A stretch of DNA of 64,000 nucleotides from Comamonadaceae bacterium G21597-S1 (GCA_027214345.1 JAPWHR010000005.1:324645-388644); one strand, 5' to 3'. Counted from the stretch's first letter, positions 1 to 10,254 are shown. Numbers and translations: made by a program. Notes: generated from the sequence alone by a model not told the origin.

Positions 1-552
1 GTGGTGCCGATGTGCTGCCCGGGCGGGTTTCTGGGCGCTGCGCACCAGGATCAGCCGGTCGATCGGCAGTGCGGCCAAGGCGTGTTCGTCCAGGTTGGCC
101 AGGCCGCTCTTGAGCGATTCCGGCAGGCTGCCTTGTTCATGGGGCAATACGACGGCCAGGGTGTGGATGCCACAGTTTGCGAGCCAGGCGCCCAGGGCCG
201 GCAGCTGGTCCGGCCGGGGCGTCCACAGGGCCTTTTCGCGTCCGTAAAACATTCGCGGCGGGTCGAACATCACCACGGCGATGTCGGCGGTCAATCGCGG
301 CCAGCGCCAGAAATCGTCGCGGCCAGGCTCGGCTGGCGGTACGACGTGGAGGTCGACATGACGCATGCCCTGGTGCATCGGCATCGTGGCCAGCACATCG
401 GTATGGCGTGCCCGGTGCATGCCGACCAGGCGACGCACGACGGCATTGCCCAGCACGCCCGTGGCTCCGGCGATCAGCAGACGCGGCAGGTCGGCGGTGC
501 GCGCGGACGGACGTTGCGCGCCGGCAAGGACGTGGTCGGGGGAGATGGACAC
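1..552 (-). CDS. NAD(P)-binding Rossmann protein (3' end outside window)
   Basis: Only the N-terminal 184 codons are present; the gene runs off the left edge. The start is a GTG at 552, chosen because an in-frame TAG lies four codons upstream, so no earlier start is possible. Around residues 26-33 there is a Rossmann glycine motif (GATGVLG), followed by NAVVRRL, as in atypical short-chain dehydrogenases and NAD-dependent epimerase-like proteins. No YxxxK catalytic pair is visible in the part present. The family match rests on the glycine motif and general pattern only, so the substrate is unknown. It is divergent from the isc operon and shares its 390-base upstream region. The longer plus-strand open frame over the same bases is a high-GC shadow. 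Confidence 0.55.
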   Translation of the reverse strand, partial: MSISPDHVLAGAQRPSARTADLPRLLIAGATGVLGNAVVRRLVGMHRARHTDVLATMPMHQGMRHVDLHVVPPAEPGRDDFWRWPRLTADIAVVMFDPPRMFYGREKALWTPRPDQLPALGAWLANCGIHTLAVVLPHEQGSLPESLKSGLANLDEHALAALPIDRLILVRSAQKPARAAHRHH

Positions 553-764
553 GTCGTGATGCTAACCAGCCGGCGGCGCAGGGAGTCGGGTCGGTGCGAC
601 GGCCGGTGCTGGTGCGCCGGACCCGCACGGCGAGGCGTTACCATCCTGGGTCGGGCAGGTCACGACTTGTTTGTGGGTCGTGGCGATGACGCATTTGGGC
701 CGGCATAGGTCGCATGGGCGTCATTCGCATACGACAGAGCCCTTTTTGTGACTACTCGGTTTAC

Positions 765-819
765 TTACTCGACTAAATCGATAGGTCTTCAGATATACTT
801 GAACTATTCAGTCAACAAC
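765..819 (+). promoter_or_regulatory. iscR promoter with two candidate type 1 IscR sites
   Basis: Two stretches resemble the 25-bp type 1 IscR site (ATASYYGACTRWWWYAGTCRRSTAT). Site 1 at 765-789 has an almost perfect left half (TACTCGACTAAATC) and about 18 of 25 matches. Site 2 at 795-819 starts ATACTTGA and carries CAGTCAAC on the right. A TATACT -10-like hexamer at 794-799 lies between and within them. In E. coli, holo-IscR represses its own operon from tandem sites in this position, so the same autoregulation is inferred. The rest of 553-941 shows no convincing gene. Confidence 0.6.
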
Positions 820-941
820 CAATCTATCCACGCATGGAGTCCGGAACCGTACAGGCGGTGCTCCAGGTGGGTGGCGTCAGGGGCCCACAAGGCATCCGGA
901 CGGGTTCGTCGATGAGTTCAATCCAACTGAAGGAGTTTGCA

Positions 942-1478
942 ATGCGTCTTACAACCAAAGGTCGTTTCGCCGTGACCGCAATGATCGATCTGGGTCTGCG
1001 CCAGAGCAACGGGCCGGTCACGCTGGCCGCGATCAGTCAGCGCCAGCAAATTTCCTTGTCCTATCTCGAGCAGTTGTTCGGCAAGTTGCGTCGCCACGAA
1101 CTGGTCGAGTCCACCCGGGGGCCGGGCGGCGGTTATACGCTGGCACGCAAGGCGGCGGACATCACGGTTGCCGACATCATCGTGTCGGTCGATGAGCCGA
1201 TCGACGCCACCCAGTGCGGCGGCAAGGAAAACTGCCTGGGGGAAGGCGCCCGTTGCATGACGCACGACCTGTGGGCTTCGCTCAACGTGCGCATGGTGGA
1301 GTTCCTGGACTCGGTCACGCTGCAGAAACTGGTCGACGAACAACTGGCCAAGGGTTTGCAGATCGAGGACAAGCCCCACGTGAAACGCGCCATCTCGGCC
1401 ATGCCGGTGACCAAGCCGTTGCGGGTGAACGCGCCCAATTCGGTGTTCGCCCTGGGCAACGCCTTGATGAAGTCCTGA
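942..1478 (+). CDS. iscR: Fe-S cluster-sensing Rrf2-family repressor IscR
   Basis: This 178-residue Rrf2-family regulator begins with the family's standard start, [11 protein letters not shown]. The ATG at 942 follows an AAGGAG ribosome site at 930-935. The frame stays open upstream to 834 but lacks homology there. The N-terminal winged helix is followed by the [2Fe-2S] ligand region with C92, C98, C105 and H108, matching the Cys3-His set that lets holo-IscR repress isc genes. It is the first gene of a co-directional run of seven (iscR-S-U-A-hscB-hscA-fdx) and is expected to repress that run when cluster supply is adequate. The C-terminal tail after about residue 130 is longer than in E. coli but ordinary for betaproteobacteria. 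Confidence 0.95.
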   Translation: MRLTTKGRFAVTAMIDLGLRQSNGPVTLAAISQRQQISLSYLEQLFGKLRRHELVESTRGPGGGYTLARKAADITVADIIVSVDEPIDATQCGGKENCLGEGARCMTHDLWASLNVRMVEFLDSVTLQKLVDEQLAKGLQIEDKPHVKRAISAMPVTKPLRVNAPNSVFALGNALMKS

Positions 1479-1572
1479 GGCCGTACGGCTGCGGGTCCGC
1501 GACCCGCAGCCGCGACCGTGTCGCACCCAGCTGGACCCGTCCCTGAATCAGAAAGTTATTGAAGAGCCCGCC

Positions 1573-2793
1573 ATGGATACCACGCCCCATTTCCCGATCT
1601 ACATGGACTACAGCGCCACCAATCCCTGCGACGAGCGGGTGGTGGATGCCATGGTGCCGTGGTTGCGCCAGCATTTCGGCAACCCGGCATCGCGCAGCCA
1701 CGCGTGGGGCTGGGAAGCCGAGGCGGCGGTCGAGACCGCGCGCGGACATGTCGCGGCCCTGATCGGCGCCGACCCGCGCGAAATCGTCTGGACCTCCGGC
1801 GCGACCGAGTCCGACAACCTGGCACTCAAGGGCGCGGCAGGGTTCTACAAGAGCAAGGGCAAACACATCATCACGGTCAAGACCGAGCACAAGGCCGTGC
1901 TCGATACCTGCCGCGAACTGGAGCGCCAGGGCTTCGAGGTGACCTACCTGGATGTGCAGGAAGACGGCCTCGTCGACCTGGAGGTGTTCAAGGCGGCGAT
2001 CCGCCCCGACACCATCCTGGCCAGCGTGATGTTCGTCAACAACGAGATCGGCGTGATCCAGGACATCGCCGCGATCGGCACCATCTGCCGCTCCAAGGGC
2101 GTGATCTTCCATGTCGACGCCGCGCAGGCCACGGGACGGGTTGCGTTCAACCTGGCCGAACTGCCGGTCGACCTGATGAGCCTGACGGCCCACAAGACCT
2201 ACGGACCCAAGGGCATTGGCGCGCTGTTCGTGCGGCGCAAGCCGCGGGTGCGCATCGAGGCCCAGATGCACGGAGGCGGCCATGAGCGCGGCATGCGTTC
2301 GGGCACCTTGCCGACCCACCAGATCGTCGGCATGGGCGAGGCCTACCGTATCGCCAAGCAAGAGATGGCGCAGGAAAACCTGCGGATCCAGGCCTTGCAC
2401 GACCGCCTGGTCGCAGGCCTGCAGGGCATCGAGCAGGTCTTCATCAACGGCCATCCGGAAAAGCGCGTGCCGCACAACGTCAACATCAGCTTCAACTATG
2501 TCGAAGGCGAGTCGCTGATCATGGGTATCAAGGGCCTGGCGGTATCCAGCGGCTCAGCCTGTACGTCGGCGAGCCTGGAGCCCAGCTACGTGTTGCGCGC
2601 GCTTGGCCGCAGCGACGAGCTGGCACACAGCAGCCTGCGCATGACGATCGGCCGCTACACCACGCAGGAAGAGATCGATTACGCGATCGACACGATCAAG
2701 AGCAACGTGGCCAAGTTGCGCGATCTCAGTCCGCTGTGGGAGATGTACCAGGACGGCATCGACATCAGCACCATCCAGTGGGCCGCCCACTGA
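1573..2793 (+). CDS. iscS: Cysteine desulfurase IscS
   Basis: IscS is a pyridoxal-phosphate enzyme that takes sulfur from L-cysteine and passes it as persulfide to IscU, ThiI, TusA and others. The 406-residue length is close to the 404 of E. coli. Visible features are YMDYSATNP at the N-terminus, the PLP lysine K208 in [11 protein letters not shown], the PLP-contact motif HVDAAQATG, and the mobile catalytic loop [21 protein letters not shown] with persulfide-forming C330. The start at 1573 follows a GAAGAG-like ribosome site. It lies 94 bases after iscR and 37 before iscU. This is the group I (IscS/NFS1) type, not the SufS or NifS type. Confidence 0.97.
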   Translation: MDTTPHFPIYMDYSATNPCDERVVDAMVPWLRQHFGNPASRSHAWGWEAEAAVETARGHVAALIGADPREIVWTSGATESDNLALKGAAGFYKSKGKHIITVKTEHKAVLDTCRELERQGFEVTYLDVQEDGLVDLEVFKAAIRPDTILASVMFVNNEIGVIQDIAAIGTICRSKGVIFHVDAAQATGRVAFNLAELPVDLMSLTAHKTYGPKGIGALFVRRKPRVRIEAQMHGGGHERGMRSGTLPTHQIVGMGEAYRIAKQEMAQENLRIQALHDRLVAGLQGIEQVFINGHPEKRVPHNVNISFNYVEGESLIMGIKGLAVSSGSACTSASLEPSYVLRALGRSDELAHSSLRMTIGRYTTQEEIDYAIDTIKSNVAKLRDLSPLWEMYQDGIDISTIQWAAH

Positions 2794-2830
2794 CGTATTC
2801 GTTCAGAGTTTTGGAGAGTGAGGTAACACC

Positions 2831-3217
2831 ATGGCATATTCCGAAAAAGTCGTAGACCATTACGAAAATCCCCGCAACGTCGGCTCCTTCGACAAGGGCG
2901 ACGAGGCTGTAGGCACCGGCATGGTGGGTGCGCCCGCCTGCGGCGACGTAATGAAGCTGCAGATCAAGGTCAATGCCCAGACCGGCGTGATCGAGGATGC
3001 GCGCTTCAAGACCTATGGCTGCGGTTCGGCCATCGCGTCGTCGTCGCTGGTCACCGAATGGGTCAAGGGCAAGACGCTGGACCAGGCCGCCGCGCTGAAG
3101 AACAGCGAGATCGCCGAGGAGCTGGCGCTGCCGCCGGTGAAGATCCACTGCTCGATCCTGGCCGAGGACGCGATCAAGGCCGCGGTCGACGACTACAAGA
3201 AGAAACACGCGAACTGA
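2831..3217 (+). CDS. iscU: Fe-S cluster assembly scaffold IscU
   Basis: IscU is the scaffold on which [2Fe-2S] clusters are built from IscS-derived sulfur. At 128 residues it is full length. The three conserved cysteines are C37 (in PACGD), C64 (in [10 protein letters not shown]) and C107, and the HscA-recognition motif LPPVK sits at residues 100-104, just before C107. The ATG follows GGAGAGTGAGG. It ends one base before iscA starts, consistent with translational coupling. All key residues are intact, so it should be functional. Confidence 0.97.
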   Translation: MAYSEKVVDHYENPRNVGSFDKGDEAVGTGMVGAPACGDVMKLQIKVNAQTGVIEDARFKTYGCGSAIASSSLVTEWVKGKTLDQAAALKNSEIAEELALPPVKIHCSILAEDAIKAAVDDYKKKHAN

Positions 3218-3218
3218 C

Positions 3219-3542
3219 ATGGGTGTTTCCTTGTCAGAAGCCGCAGCCCGGCATGTCAATCGTTATCTTGCCAAGCGCGGCAAGGGCGTGGGCGTGCGCT
3301 TGGGTGTCAAGACGACCGGCTGTTCGGGCCTGGCCTATACGCTGGAATACGTCGACGAGTTGACCGGCGAAGACGTCGTGTTCGAAGAACATGGCGTGAA
3401 GGTGCTGGTCGATCCCAAGAGCATGGCCTACATCGATGGCACGCAGCTCGACTATGTGCGGGAAGGCTTGAACGAAGGGTTTCGGTTCAACAATCCGAAC
3501 GAACGCGACAAGTGCGGATGCGGCGAGTCGTTCCGGGTATAG
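3219..3542 (+). CDS. iscA: A-type Fe-S carrier IscA
   Basis: This 107-residue A-type carrier has the three family cysteines: C35 in TTGCSGLAY and the C-terminal pair C99/C101 in KCGCGESF. A-type proteins bind iron or clusters and deliver them to [4Fe-4S] targets. The gene follows iscU with one base between stop and start (TGACATG) and is therefore probably translated by coupling. IscA is preferred over ErpA or SufA because of its place inside the isc operon between iscU and hscB. Confidence 0.95.
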   Translation: MGVSLSEAAARHVNRYLAKRGKGVGVRLGVKTTGCSGLAYTLEYVDELTGEDVVFEEHGVKVLVDPKSMAYIDGTQLDYVREGLNEGFRFNNPNERDKCGCGESFRV

Positions 3543-3575
3543 GGCTGCGTTGCCAGAGCGATGCGGGGCCATGCC

Positions 3576-4154
3576 ATGTCTGAGACACCGCTGACGCTGT
3601 CGGCCTCCGACTTCGAGCTCTTCGGCGTTCCGCAGCGTTTTGCACAGAATCGCAATACGCTCGACGCACGCTGGAAGCAGTTGCAGCGCGAGGCCCATCC
3701 GGACCGGTTTGCGGCTCAGGATGCGGCCACGCAGCGCCGTGCCATGCAGTGGTCGGTGCGCATCAACGAGGCCTACCAGCGCCTCAAGGATCCGCTCAAA
3801 CGGGCGGCCTACCTGTGCGAACTGGCTGGCGCCCCGATCAACGCGCATGACAACACTGCCATGCCGACCGAGTTCCTGATGCAGCAGATGGCCTGGCGCG
3901 AAGCGCTCGACGAGGCCCGGGACACGGACCAGGTGCAGGCGTTGCTGGACGAGGTCATGCTCAGTCGGCAGCAGGCGCTGGTGCGCTGCGAGCAACTGCT
4001 CGATGAGGCCGGCGATGCCGGGCAGGCGGTCGGCGTCGTGCGTGCATTGATGTTCATCGAACGGTTTAGCGCCGATATCGATGACCGTTTTGAAACCTTG
4101 CAGTCGCAAGCCGTTGCACCGGCCCCTGGCCCGGCTGTCGCGGACGGCGGCTGA
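3576..4154 (+). CDS. hscB: J-domain co-chaperone HscB
   Basis: HscB delivers IscU to HscA and stimulates the HscA ATPase. The N-terminal J-domain contains the HPD triad in EAHPDRFA, followed by INEAYQRLKDPLKRAAYL, as in all HscB proteins. The C-terminal three-helix bundle carries the IscU contact region. The product is 192 residues from the ATG at 3576, against 171 in E. coli. The in-frame ATG at 3561 would add five residues and has an equally weak ribosome site, so the exact start is uncertain. The last residues are Ala/Pro-rich and outside the conserved fold. Confidence 0.93.
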   Translation: MSETPLTLSASDFELFGVPQRFAQNRNTLDARWKQLQREAHPDRFAAQDAATQRRAMQWSVRINEAYQRLKDPLKRAAYLCELAGAPINAHDNTAMPTEFLMQQMAWREALDEARDTDQVQALLDEVMLSRQQALVRCEQLLDEAGDAGQAVGVVRALMFIERFSADIDDRFETLQSQAVAPAPGPAVADGG

Positions 4155-4182
4155 AGCGGGGCCTGTGGGCCCCAGGTGAGTC

Positions 4183-6045
<1,863 letters not shown>

Positions 6046-6068
6046 GCGGCCGACAGCCAGAGCCAACC

Positions 6069-6407
6069 ATGCCCACCATCAAGATCCTGCCTCACGCCGA
6101 ATATTGTCCCGACGGCGCCGAGGTGTCCGCACCGGCCGGTACCTCCATCTGCGAGGCGCTGCTGGAGAACAACATCAACATCGAGCATGCCTGCGACCTC
6201 AGCTGCGCCTGCACCACCTGCCACGTCGTGGTGCGCGAGGGATTCGACTCGCTGGGCGAACTCGACGAGAGCGAGGAAGACCTGCTGGACCGGGCCTGGG
6301 GGCTGGAGCCGAACTCGCGCCTGAGTTGCCAGGCCATCCTGGCACAGACCGACGTGGTGGTGGAAATCCCGCGGTATTCCATCAACCATGCCAAGGAAAA
6401 CCACTGA
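6069..6407 (+). CDS. fdx: ISC-type [2Fe-2S] ferredoxin
   Basis: This 112-residue adrenodoxin-type ferredoxin supplies electrons during cluster assembly on IscU. The cluster ligands C42, C48, C51 and C87 coincide with those of E. coli Fdx, with the motif CDLSCACTTC and a further free cysteine at C46. It is the last recognisable isc gene. There are only 13 bases before dnaQ, so no iscX lies in the usual place. The protein has no signal peptide and should be cytoplasmic. Confidence 0.95.
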   Translation: MPTIKILPHAEYCPDGAEVSAPAGTSICEALLENNINIEHACDLSCACTTCHVVVREGFDSLGELDESEEDLLDRAWGLEPNSRLSCQAILAQTDVVVEIPRYSINHAKENH

Positions 6408-6420
6408 CGGGAGCACAGCC

Positions 6421-7149
6421 ATGCGACAGATCTTCCTGGACACCGAGACCACCGGCCTGTCCCCCGACAACGGTGATCGCATCATCGAGATCGGCTGCGT
6501 CGAGCTGCTGCACCGCAAGCTCACCGGCAACAACCTGCATTTCTATCTGAATCCGGGGCGCGACAGCCACGAAGATGCCTTGCGCGTGCACGGCATCAGC
6601 AACGAGTTCCTGCGCGACAAGCCGCCGTTCTCGGCCATCGTCGACGAACTGCTGGCCTACCTGGCCGGCGCCGAGATCATCATTCACAATGCTCCGTTCG
6701 ACGTAGCCTTCCTCAACAAGGAACTCGAACTGCTCGGCCGCGGCCCGTTCCCGCCCTGCGTCGGCAGCATCACCGACAGCCTGGCCATGGCCAAGGAACT
6801 GTTTCCCGGCAAGCGCAATTCGCTGGACATGTTGTGCGATCGCCTGGAGGTCGACAACTCCGGCCGCACCTTGCACGGCGCCTTGCTCGATGCGGAGCTG
6901 CTGGCCGACGTCTACATCAACATGACGCGCGGGCAGGAAGCCCTGCTGATCGATTCCGACGACACGCAGAACGATTCCGGCACGACCGTGGTGGTGGATT
7001 TGTCACGTTTCGACCTGCCGGTGCTGCTGGCCAGCGAGGCCGAGCAGGCCGCGCACGACCAGGTCGTGAAGGACCTCGACAAGGCCAGCGGTGGAAAAAC
7101 CGTCTGGCTGCAGGCGTCGCGGGAGAAGCCGCAGGATGCTGTGGCATAA
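6421..7149 (+). CDS. dnaQ: DNA polymerase III epsilon subunit (proofreading exonuclease)
   Basis: DnaQ is the 3'-5' proofreading exonuclease of the replicative polymerase. The 242-residue product (243 in E. coli) shows Exo I FLDTETTGL with D7 and E9, Exo II IIHNAPFDVAFLNKEL, and Exo III around GALLDAELLADVYINM, with a C-terminal tail expected to bind the alpha subunit. The start at 6421 is preferred over an in-frame ATG at 6388, which lies inside fdx and has no homology. A GGGAG ribosome site is present. Being 13 bases behind fdx it may be read from the isc promoter, an unusual link between Fe-S supply and replication fidelity. Confidence 0.93.
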   Translation: MRQIFLDTETTGLSPDNGDRIIEIGCVELLHRKLTGNNLHFYLNPGRDSHEDALRVHGISNEFLRDKPPFSAIVDELLAYLAGAEIIIHNAPFDVAFLNKELELLGRGPFPPCVGSITDSLAMAKELFPGKRNSLDMLCDRLEVDNSGRTLHGALLDAELLADVYINMTRGQEALLIDSDDTQNDSGTTVVVDLSRFDLPVLLASEAEQAAHDQVVKDLDKASGGKTVWLQASREKPQDAVA

Positions 7150-7176
7150 TTCGAGGCTGTTCCGTAAGCGGCAACA

Positions 7177-7251
7177 GGGCGGTTAGCTCAGGGGTAGAGC
7201 ACAGCATTCACACTGCTGGGGTCGGAGGTTCGAAGCCTCCACCGCCCACCA
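7177..7251 (+). tRNA. tRNA-Val, anticodon CAC
   Basis: The 75 bases fold as a complete cloverleaf. The acceptor stem is GGGCGGT paired with ACCGCCC, the D-arm is GCTC/GAGC, the anticodon stem is CAGCA/TGCTG with loop TTCACAC, and the T-arm is GGAGG/CCTCC with loop TTCGAAG, followed by A and an encoded CCA. The anticodon CAC reads GTG (valine). A CATAAT hexamer at 7145-7150, inside the end of dnaQ, could be its -10 element, but no clear -35 is visible. Confidence 0.96.
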
Positions 7252-7269
7252 CCGAATTCAGATGAATCA

Positions 7270-7299
7270 AGGACTTGCGAGAGATCGCAAGTCCTTTTT
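7270..7299 (+). terminator. Rho-independent terminator of tRNA-Val
   Basis: A perfect 11-bp stem (AGGACTTGCGA / TCGCAAGTCCT) with a GAGA tetraloop is followed by a T-run at 7296-7299. It starts 19 bases after the tRNA CCA. Its outer half is almost identical to the terminator after tRNA-Lys at 63889. Confidence 0.92.
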
Positions 7300-7372
7300 C
7301 CATTGTGGTGTTTACATTCTTGATCGCGGGCATACGCGTCGCGTCGCGATCGTCGAAGAACTGAATCGGGTC

Positions 7373-7924
7373 CTAGTCGTACGGTATTTCTTCCGGGTCT
7401 TGCTGAGTCTGAATCGCTCGCTGCCGTCGCCCATATTGGAGAAACGTTCCTGCACCGGACTGCACGTGCCTTAGCACGAGATAGTCGTCGAACATGGCTT
7501 CGACCACGTACTCGTCGTCGATGGGGCCGGGACCGTCCAACGTCAGGACGCGCCCCCGACCGAACAGCACGATCGAGCTCCGTTCTCCCGCCGATGTCCT
7601 GCCGATGAACCGATACGGTGGATTGGCGGGCGCAAGGGCGGCTCGCTGGACGGGCCGGGGCGCGACTGCCACCGGCAATGCGCTGACGACTTCGGGCGTC
7701 GCTAAAGCGCTGGGCGCTTGCGGCACCGGAGCGGTCATGAAGGAGATCGTCGCGGGAGAGACCGCCCTGTGCGGCAGAACGCGTACGGGGGGCTCGGTCT
7801 TCTGTGCCGGCTTCAGCGCCAGGTAGGCCAGGCTCGCGATCAGGATCGCAATGGCTACGGCCATAGGCGCGGCAAGCCCATGGTTGCGCGCGCCTGCGGT
7901 GGCCGTCGCTCCGAGCATCATCAC
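7373..7924 (-). CDS. Single-pass membrane protein, GspC/secretion-X-like domain
   Basis: The 183-residue product has one N-terminal membrane helix (about residues 20-37: PMAVAIAILIASLAYLAL), a Pro/Ala-rich linker, and a small C-terminal domain around residues 105-165 (YRFIGRTSAGERSSIVLFG...). The pattern 'FxGRxxxxxxxxVxLxxxxxxLxLxxGxxIDxxYxVExI' recalls the small beta domain of type II secretion GspC/PilP-like and 'secretion system X' proteins. That is a resemblance by eye only. It overlaps the upstream gene by four bases (ATGA), so the two are probably translated together. No secretion genes lie nearby, so the function is open. Confidence 0.6.
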   Translation of the reverse strand: MMMLGATATAGARNHGLAAPMAVAIAILIASLAYLALKPAQKTEPPVRVLPHRAVSPATISFMTAPVPQAPSALATPEVVSALPVAVAPRPVQRAALAPANPPYRFIGRTSAGERSSIVLFGRGRVLTLDGPGPIDDEYVVEAMFDDYLVLRHVQSGAGTFLQYGRRQRAIQTQQDPEEIPYD

Positions 7925-8772
7925 CTTCCGCCTGGCATGAAAGGCCTGCGAGGCGCGAACGACGGCGTGCGCAGGACATGGGTGGTGGGCAGCAGCACCT
8001 CGTTTCCTCGCATGTCGCCGGGGAAGGTCACGACCACCGGCGCATCGTGGTCGTGTTCATGCTCGTCGCCATGCTGATCTACCAGCTGGCAGGCCGCAAC
8101 CCCATCTGCGCCGGTGCGCGCGTGGCAGATCGAATGGGGCGCGCGGTCGAAATAGACGGAAACACCCGATAGCGGCCCCTGGCGGCTCGCGACGCGAACA
8201 CCTACGATGTCGGCGTTGCGGGATTGCATCGGCTCCGGGCGCACGTCGACCACGCGCCACGCCGGGGGCGCATCGGTGCGTCTGGCCATGTGCTCGCGCG
8301 CGCCGGCCAGGACCTGCAACACCTGACCTTGCGAGATGCCGTCGCGCACCGCATCGCACGGCGGCCCGTCATCACCGATGCAGTACCGCGCCAACGGATC
8401 CAACCGCAAGATCAGTGTATACAGCTGCGCCAGAACCGCCATCGCGTGTTGGGCGTGACCGACCTCGCTCGTGTCTTCCCCCAGTCGTTGGACCGATACG
8501 TGCGACTCCGAGCCCTGGCGAACCTGCACCAGCCGAGCGACAGGCCGCGGCGCGGCGCCCGGCAGCTGGCTTGCCAGCACCGACCATGACTGAGGGCCCT
8601 GTTTCCATTGAGCGATGAGAAACGCCGGGTCGCGGGTCGTGACGAGGCTCGATCGTGGAGCCGGCCGGTAGTCCGGCGTCGTGGATGTGCTTGCCGCGGT
8701 GCTCGCGCAGGGCATCAGCAGCGCACACGTCGCCGCCAATGCCCCTACCCGACGCGTCAGGGCCACGATCAC
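7921..8772 (-). CDS. Secreted protein of unknown function with Ig-like domain
   Basis: This 283-residue protein starts with GTG at 8772 and has a Sec signal peptide (LAATCALLMPCASTAAS). The middle is of unknown fold. The region at about residues 190-250 (GPLSGVSVYFD, then CHARTGADGVAACQL) matches in layout the C-terminal domain of the neighbouring metallo-hydrolase (GPLPNQKVKLSV, then CMATTDANGMASCAV). Both end in VVVTFPGD- or LVATFQGA-like strands, as in Big-1/transthyretin-like Ig domains. A histidine- and acid-rich patch (HGDEHEHDHD) could bind metal. It sits between the metallo-hydrolase and the small membrane protein in one minus-strand run. Confidence 0.65.
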   Translation of the reverse strand: MIVALTRRVGALAATCALLMPCASTAASTSTTPDYRPAPRSSLVTTRDPAFLIAQWKQGPQSWSVLASQLPGAAPRPVARLVQVRQGSESHVSVQRLGEDTSEVGHAQHAMAVLAQLYTLILRLDPLARYCIGDDGPPCDAVRDGISQGQVLQVLAGAREHMARRTDAPPAWRVVDVRPEPMQSRNADIVGVRVASRQGPLSGVSVYFDRAPHSICHARTGADGVAACQLVDQHGDEHEHDHDAPVVVTFPGDMRGNEVLLPTTHVLRTPSFAPRRPFMPGGR

Positions 8773-8829
8773 TGGATTACCGTCCGCCCTACGCGTTGCG
8801 GGATTCGCGCTTGGGAGTGACCCGGCGCG
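8773..8829 (-). repeat. Diverged copy of the 63-bp intergenic coupling repeat
   Basis: These 57 bases fill the whole gap between the TAG of the metallo-hydrolase gene and the GTG start of the next gene. They read (minus strand) as CCGGGTCACTCCCAAGCGCG, then CGCAACGCGTAGGGCGGA and ATCCA-GTG, clearly related to the copy at 31137-31199. Apart from the TAG, the frame stays open into the next start codon. Conceptual translation gives RAGSLPSANPATRRADGNP, similar to the repeat peptide SRRAAPKASRPAARSAEASP. Confidence 0.55.
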
Positions 8830-10146
8830 CTATTTGCTCTTGCAGTTGCCATTGCTGCACACGAGGGCTGTGGTCTCGGCCGGCAAATCGACGAAGTCCG
8901 CGCTCTCTGCCCCTTGGAATGTGGCGACGAGTCTGTCCTTGTGCGGCCGCAGCGGGCGTACCGCGCAAGAGGCCATGCCGTTGGCATCGGTCGTCGCCAT
9001 GCAGGATGCGCCGGTCTCCGCAACGGACAATTTGACCTTCTGGTTGGGCAGCGGCCCCCAGCCGTTCTGCACCTTGACCTTGACGTTCGTGGGCGTCGGG
9101 TCACCGACGAACTCGATGGTGTTGTAGCGCCACACCGGAAGTACCGTCGTTGCATCGAGACGGCTCAGCCAGGCGGCGGAGCACTCGCGCGCGATCACCA
9201 TCTGTCTTGCGACGCTCTCGTGGCCGTACACGTGCTGGCTCGGTTTGGTGCGCCCGTTGGCAAGGATTTCCCGCATCTTCTGGCCTTCGCCATCCCAGTA
9301 TATGTGCGGCGTCATGACCCCCTCGACGTTCAAGGCCTTGACCGCAACGTAGGTGCGTTCGATCGAGTCCAGGTAATCCGCGACGGCAGGAATGGAGCTC
9401 GCCGACATCGATTGGCCGCCGTTGATCAACACGCGAACGGGCTTGCCGTGGTCCATCACCTCGACCACCGCGGAGGTCGAACCGGCCGTGTGGCCCGGCG
9501 TCGGCAGGATCCAGAACGACTTGCCGCCAATCGACATCTGGCGCAACGAATGGTCAGTGGAGTCGATGGGTGTCGGGATGTAGGACTTGGTGTTGTTGGC
9601 GTTGTCGGCGGACCCGAGGAAGATCTCGGGGTTCAGGTTGTCCTTCAACCACTTCGCGCCGCCATCATGATCGCCGTGGCCGTGCGTGATGAAGATGCCC
9701 TTCAATGGCAAGCTGGCGCTCAGGCCCAGCGACAGCATCGCCGGGTAGTTGTAGGTTTCCACTTCGGACGCATTGTTGCCGCTGTCCACCTGCACCAGAC
9801 CACCCGGCGTCTTGATCAGGTATTGCCCGACATAGTGATTCCCGACGAACCAGACGTCGTCGAAGATCTGCGTCGTCGGAATTCGATAGGCCGGGTCCGA
9901 TCCCGACCGGGCCGGGTAATTCCACCCCCTGGAGTTGAGGACGATCTGATTGTTGTCGTCTGGAAGATTGCAGTAGAAGGCGCGCGCATATTCCATCATG
10001 AACGGATCGTCGCCCACGTTGCGGGTGGCTGCGTCCCGATGCACGTCGGTTCGTGACTGAGCGGTAACGAGGCCGGTGGTGGCCAGCGCACAAGCGGCCA
10101 GCGTTGCGATTGCGACTGACCTGAGATTGAAGTACTTATCGTCCAT
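8830..10146 (-). CDS. Secreted metallo-beta-lactamase-fold hydrolase with C-terminal Ig-like domain
   Basis: The 438-residue exported protein has a signal sequence ending near TGLVTAQS (about residue 31). The MBL domain shows the metal motif H155-G-H157-G-D159-H160 (THGHGDHDGG), a later H219 in PTPGHTAGSTS and H281 in TPHIYWD. This His layout is that of subclass B3-like MBL hydrolases, with no B1/B2 cysteine ligand at the H219 to H281 interval. After about residue 355 comes an Ig/Big-1-like domain with a likely disulfide (SCMATTDANGMASC). A strong AAAGGAGA site precedes the ATG. Substrates of this fold include beta-lactams, lactones, thioesters and sulfate esters; the context suggests a scavenged organic acid or ester, but that is inference. 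Confidence 0.82.
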   Translation of the reverse strand: MDDKYFNLRSVAIATLAACALATTGLVTAQSRTDVHRDAATRNVGDDPFMMEYARAFYCNLPDDNNQIVLNSRGWNYPARSGSDPAYRIPTTQIFDDVWFVGNHYVGQYLIKTPGGLVQVDSGNNASEVETYNYPAMLSLGLSASLPLKGIFITHGHGDHDGGAKWLKDNLNPEIFLGSADNANNTKSYIPTPIDSTDHSLRQMSIGGKSFWILPTPGHTAGSTSAVVEVMDHGKPVRVLINGGQSMSASSIPAVADYLDSIERTYVAVKALNVEGVMTPHIYWDGEGQKMREILANGRTKPSQHVYGHESVARQMVIARECSAAWLSRLDATTVLPVWRYNTIEFVGDPTPTNVKVKVQNGWGPLPNQKVKLSVAETGASCMATTDANGMASCAVRPLRPHKDRLVATFQGAESADFVDLPAETTALVCSNGNCKSK

Positions 10147-10239
10147 CGATGTCTCCTTTGATTGTTGGCCCCGTGAGTGTGGCCAAGGGTAGTTTCGCCA
10201 TCGCAGCCCATCTTGCGTGGCCCCGTATTCAATGCGTTA

Positions 10240-10254
10240 TTAACTTCGAGTTAA
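10240..10254. promoter_or_regulatory. Palindrome upstream of the metallo-hydrolase gene
   Basis: TTAACT-TCG-AGTTAA is a perfect 6-bp inverted repeat with a 3-base spacer, about 95 bases upstream of the metallo-hydrolase ATG. Its TTCGAGTTAA half is repeated exactly in the dehydrogenase/LysR divergent region at 14684-14693. It is a candidate operator for the LysR regulator. The rest of 10147-10345 holds no gene that I can see. Confidence 0.4.

Noticed and set aside
1..708. 235-codon plus-strand ORF at the left edge
   Set aside because: It has no recognisable motif, while the minus-strand frame has a Rossmann glycine motif and a bounded GTG start.
8830..10146. Antibiotic-resistance carbapenemase call for the MBL gene
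   Set aside because: The His layout is B3-like, but the protein has an extra Ig domain, no beta-lactamase context and lies next to transport and catabolic genes; the fold covers many other hydrolases.
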